In this document: positions 61,600 through 64,000 of the stretch, one piece after another
How the letters are laid out: every line of letters starts with the position of its first letter
Position numbering within the stretch: position 1 is the stretch's first letter
Assembly: GCA_043805435.1 (NCBI GenBank)
Contig: JAZDHY010000090.1
Span: 1 to 64,000, forward strand
Direction: 5' to 3'
Source of the DNA: JAEXOD01 sp043805435
Lineage (GTDB): Bacteria > Bacteroidota > Ignavibacteria > Ignavibacteriales > Melioribacteraceae
Length of the DNA stretch: 64,000 bases
Notes under the pieces: model-generated
The model's database searches: none
What the model saw: the letters and a program-made list of their open reading frames with translations, nothing else
Told to the model about the DNA's origin: nothing
Made by a program: the position numbers and the translations under genes

Positions 61600-62032
61600 T
61601 TGCTTTATTCCGTTTCGATTTCAAGGTAAAAATAACAAATTTACCTTGAATTAGAAACAAAAAAATAATAAATCAACTGTTTTATTTGCCGCCTAAATGT
61701 AACATGTTTAGCGACTTGTTATAACAAAGGGTACTAATTAAAAATATTTAAATATTTCATAAATTGGGATTAAATAAATAATCACCATTGAGCATAATTC
61801 AATTGACCGCCCTAATTAGACTAATTGGGTTTATTATCTGCAATATCATCAGTCATAAACATTATGTTTTATAATTATTTTTGCATTTACGGTGATTAAT
61901 AATTAATTTTGAGAGGAAAATATACTTTAATGTTTTTCCAGATTGGCATTTTTGCCAACATGGGATATAATCACTCATTTTCCGCAAATATGCACAGACA
62001 TAAATACAAAAGACAAATAAAATGAGATAACG
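61600..62032. other. Divergent promoter region
   Basis: 433 bp between the AbiEi-like gene and the S51 peptidase gene. A short hairpin TTGGCA-TTTT-TGCCAA lies at 61943-61958. No other structure is clear. Confidence 0.4.
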
Positions 62033-63205
62033 ATGAAAAACAAATTATTATTACCGCTTCTATTTATTTTTTTCTGTTTTTTTAATTTCAACTATATAAC
62101 AGCTCAAAATAATGAAACAAAAAATGAAGAAACAATTTTTGTTTTTGGCGGAGATATTAATTTAAAATTTGTTCAATATGTAACCGATTTGACTAATAAG
62201 CAAAATCCAAAAATCTGTTATCTGCCAACTGCTGCAGCTGACCATCAGGACAATATAAAATTTTGGGAAAGTATTTGCAAAAGAATAGGAATAGATACAC
62301 TTATTCTAAAAGTATGGGTCAGCTCTTCCCCAACAAACAGATCTTTTGAAGAGATTTTGCTTAATGCGGACGCTATTGTAGTTGGCGGCGGAAATACTTT
62401 AAATATGCTTGGCATTTGGAAGTACCAGGGAATCGATTCCGTTCTTTATAAAGCATTAAAAAAAGGGATAATTTTAGCAGGAGGAAGTGCCGGTTCTATA
62501 TGCTGGTTTCAAAATGGGATAAGCGATTCTCGTCCTGTAAACTTAAGTCTGGTTGATGGATTTGGGTATCTTCCTTACAGTAATTGTCCTCATTATTCAG
62601 AGAAAAATAGAAAACAGCTATATCACCAAATGATAACAGACAAAAAAATCTCTTCCGGATATGCATGTGACGAGCTTGCAGGTATCCTTTTCAAAAACGG
62701 AGCTGCCTTTGAGTTTGTTAGTCAAAGTGATAATCATAATTCATATTTTGTTGAAGTAAAAAATGGTACTTTACAGACAAAAAAAATGGAATCGAAAATT
62801 CTCCTTAAAAAGGATGCTCTTTTGGAAAATGATTACACAACTTTATCTGTAAAAAAGAAAATAAACGAAGTTTTGGAAGCTGATAATAATATAACTCCTT
62901 TAAATGCCTATATTGCAACAACAAAAAAATTACGCTTAAGCAAAGATAGTTTAAGCCAAAGTGAGCGGGATAAAGTTTTAAACATTTCAATAGAAAAGAT
63001 ATTTGTAAATGATAAATTGGCGGGAGTAGTAAATAACGCCTATAAGAATTATTACGGATTATACTATTTTTATAATTGTAATGGAACTTGGGAGCCTTTG
63101 GGTGAAGATGTTGGCGGCGAAACATTATTTGAAAGCGAAATAACATTCCGTGAAAAAGCTAAGATAATGATTGAAAGAGCACAAAAACAATTAAACTGCC
63201 GCTAA
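62033..63205 (+). CDS. Exported S51-family peptidase (cyanophycinase/peptidase E-like)
   Basis: 390 residues. Signal peptide MKNKLLLPLLFIFFCFFNF...ITAQ. The S51 fold shows FVFGGDIN, PKICYLPTAAADHQD, DAIVVGGGNTLNML and the nucleophile elbow LAGGSAGSICWF with the catalytic Ser; HYSEKNRKQLYHQMI and DELAGILF follow. S51 enzymes cleave Asp-dipeptides or cyanophycin; periplasmic forms in this phylum are uncharacterised. The C-terminal 130 residues (after KKMESKILL) are an extension with no family match, ending in a Cys. Confidence 0.88.
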   Translation: MKNKLLLPLLFIFFCFFNFNYITAQNNETKNEETIFVFGGDINLKFVQYVTDLTNKQNPKICYLPTAAADHQDNIKFWESICKRIGIDTLILKVWVSSSPTNRSFEEILLNADAIVVGGGNTLNMLGIWKYQGIDSVLYKALKKGIILAGGSAGSICWFQNGISDSRPVNLSLVDGFGYLPYSNCPHYSEKNRKQLYHQMITDKKISSGYACDELAGILFKNGAAFEFVSQSDNHNSYFVEVKNGTLQTKKMESKILLKKDALLENDYTTLSVKKKINEVLEADNNITPLNAYIATTKKLRLSKDSLSQSERDKVLNISIEKIFVNDKLAGVVNNAYKNYYGLYYFYNCNGTWEPLGEDVGGETLFESEITFREKAKIMIERAQKQLNCR

Positions 63206-63259
63206 CAGCTTTTATTGTTAAGGCGTACTTTAATTTAAAATGAAATAATAGGAAAAATT

Positions 63260-64000
63260 ATGATTAAAATAATTATAAAAAAGTTTCAATTATTAGCGGT
63301 TATATTAATAATATTAAATAGTAATCTCTATTCGCAACAAAAATCGTCTTTATGTTTTACTTTTGATGACGGAAGTTCAAAAGACGTAGCGGGTTATGAT
63401 TACCTTGAATGGAATAAGATGATTTTGGATAATTTAAGCAACAATAATTTACAAGCAATTTTATACGTATGCGGAAATGGACTGGATAATATTAAAGGTA
63501 AAAAAATATTAAACAACTGGGATAATGCCGGCCATTTGATTGCAAATCATACCTACAGTCATTTAAATTATAACAACCATGCTGTTAATTACAAGTTGTA
63601 TAAAGCGGATATTTTAAAATGTGATTCCTTAATAAAAAATTATAAAAATTATTCAAAATTATTTCGGGCACCGTTTCTAAAAAATGGTAATACAATTGAA
63701 AAAAGAGATTCACTGATTAGTTACTTAAAACATATAAAATATAAAAACGGTTATGTAACAATAGATGCTTCGGATTGGTACTTTAATTCTGAATTAATAA
63801 AATTTATAAAAAATCACCCACACCAAAGCGTAGAAAAATATAAACTAGCTTATATATCGCATTTGCTAAACAGAGCAAAATATTATGACGATTTAGCATT
63901 TGAGCTGTTTGGAAGAAAAGTTAAACATAGTATATTATTACATCATAATCTAACTTCCGCATTATTTTTAGGTGATTTAATTACGGCTTTTAAGGAAAAC
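63260..64000 (+). CDS. Polysaccharide deacetylase (NodB-type), truncated by the window end
   Basis: 247 codons are visible, open at the window end. It starts at ATG 63260 (AGGA eight bases before) with a signal peptide (IIIKKFQLLAVILIILNSN). NodB motifs: TFDDGSSKD (metal and catalytic Asp), ANHTYSHLNY (two metal His), and LFRAPFLKNG. Family members remove N- or O-acetyl groups from peptidoglycan or exopolysaccharides in the periplasm. It lies 54 bp after the S51 peptidase gene and may share its transcript. Confidence 0.88.
   Translation, partial: MIKIIIKKFQLLAVILIILNSNLYSQQKSSLCFTFDDGSSKDVAGYDYLEWNKMILDNLSNNNLQAILYVCGNGLDNIKGKKILNNWDNAGHLIANHTYSHLNYNNHAVNYKLYKADILKCDSLIKNYKNYSKLFRAPFLKNGNTIEKRDSLISYLKHIKYKNGYVTIDASDWYFNSELIKFIKNHPHQSVEKYKLAYISHLLNRAKYYDDLAFELFGRKVKHSILLHHNLTSALFLGDLITAFKEN

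Overview
The window looks like chromosomal DNA from an AT-rich member of the Ignavibacteria (Bacteroidota/Chlorobiota side of the tree). The main evidence is the secreted glycanase at 17.0-19.4 kb. It ends in a type IX secretion sorting domain of the 'NYPNPFNPSTTI' kind that is very common in Ignavibacterium and Melioribacter relatives. Low GC, few strong Shine-Dalgarno sites, many multi-PAS histidine kinases and the lack of SusC/SusD beside a glycan locus fit this placement. The assignment is an inference from sequence style, not from a marker gene.

Layout. 0-0.7 kb holds small palindromes and the right part of a MITE-like repeat. 0.7-3.3 kb is a minus-strand stress group: an HPF/RaiA-like ribosome factor, two PRC-barrel proteins and one membrane-anchored unknown. 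4.3-6 kb carries an orphan response regulator, a ferritin-like fragment and a frameshifted marC. 6.3-7.3 kb is repeat and pseudogene debris (MITE copy, duplicated gene tail, WG-repeat pseudogene). 7.5-9.6 kb is nrfHA, dissimilatory nitrite reduction to ammonium. 10-12 kb is a group II intron RT remnant cut by an intact IS1634-like element. 12.1-13.9 kb has a membrane metallophosphoesterase and a small HEAT-like exported protein.

14.0-29.7 kb is a glycan-utilisation locus. A LacI-type regulator, a GH94 phosphorylase, a DUF3131/glycoamylase-like lipoprotein, a GH2 enzyme, a GH144 (endo-beta-1,2-glucanase family) exported enzyme and a carbohydrate ABC importer without its own ATPase form one tight minus-strand operon. 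A large discoidin/six-hairpin exported protein is divergent from it, with a LacI-type operator in the shared promoter. I propose beta-1,2-glucan as the substrate. 29.7-31.8 kb is an AbiE-type toxin-antitoxin module with a split toxin, flanked by a duplicated copy of its own tail. 32-34.3 kb has a small HTH protein, an ECF sigma/anti-sigma/OsmC operon and an AlkA-like glycosylase.

34.3-49.8 kb is a signalling block: a CNBD-GAF histidine-kinase-like protein that lacks the phospho-accepting His, miaA (broken at an A11 tract), a glycosyltransferase, three multi-domain kinases in a row, a MITE inserted at the stop codon of the third, then a NarX-like kinase with a non-standard start and its NarL-like partner. 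49.9-58.7 kb has a peroxiredoxin, a repeat cluster, two tandem hemerythrins, an SdpI-family membrane protein, a zinc-ribbon protein, a CBM9-like protein, an MscS-CNBD channel, an OmpA protein with TSP3 repeats and a VOC protein. 58.8-64 kb has tRNA-Ser(TGA), a MarR regulator with a nitroreductase, an orphan AbiEi antitoxin with the last ~36 codons of its lost toxin, an S51 peptidase and a polysaccharide deacetylase cut by the window end.

Decay and mobile-DNA signs recur: two AbiE loci in different stages of loss, at least three frameshifted genes, one MITE family in about five copies, and a truncated group II intron. No CRISPR array, rRNA or prophage was seen.
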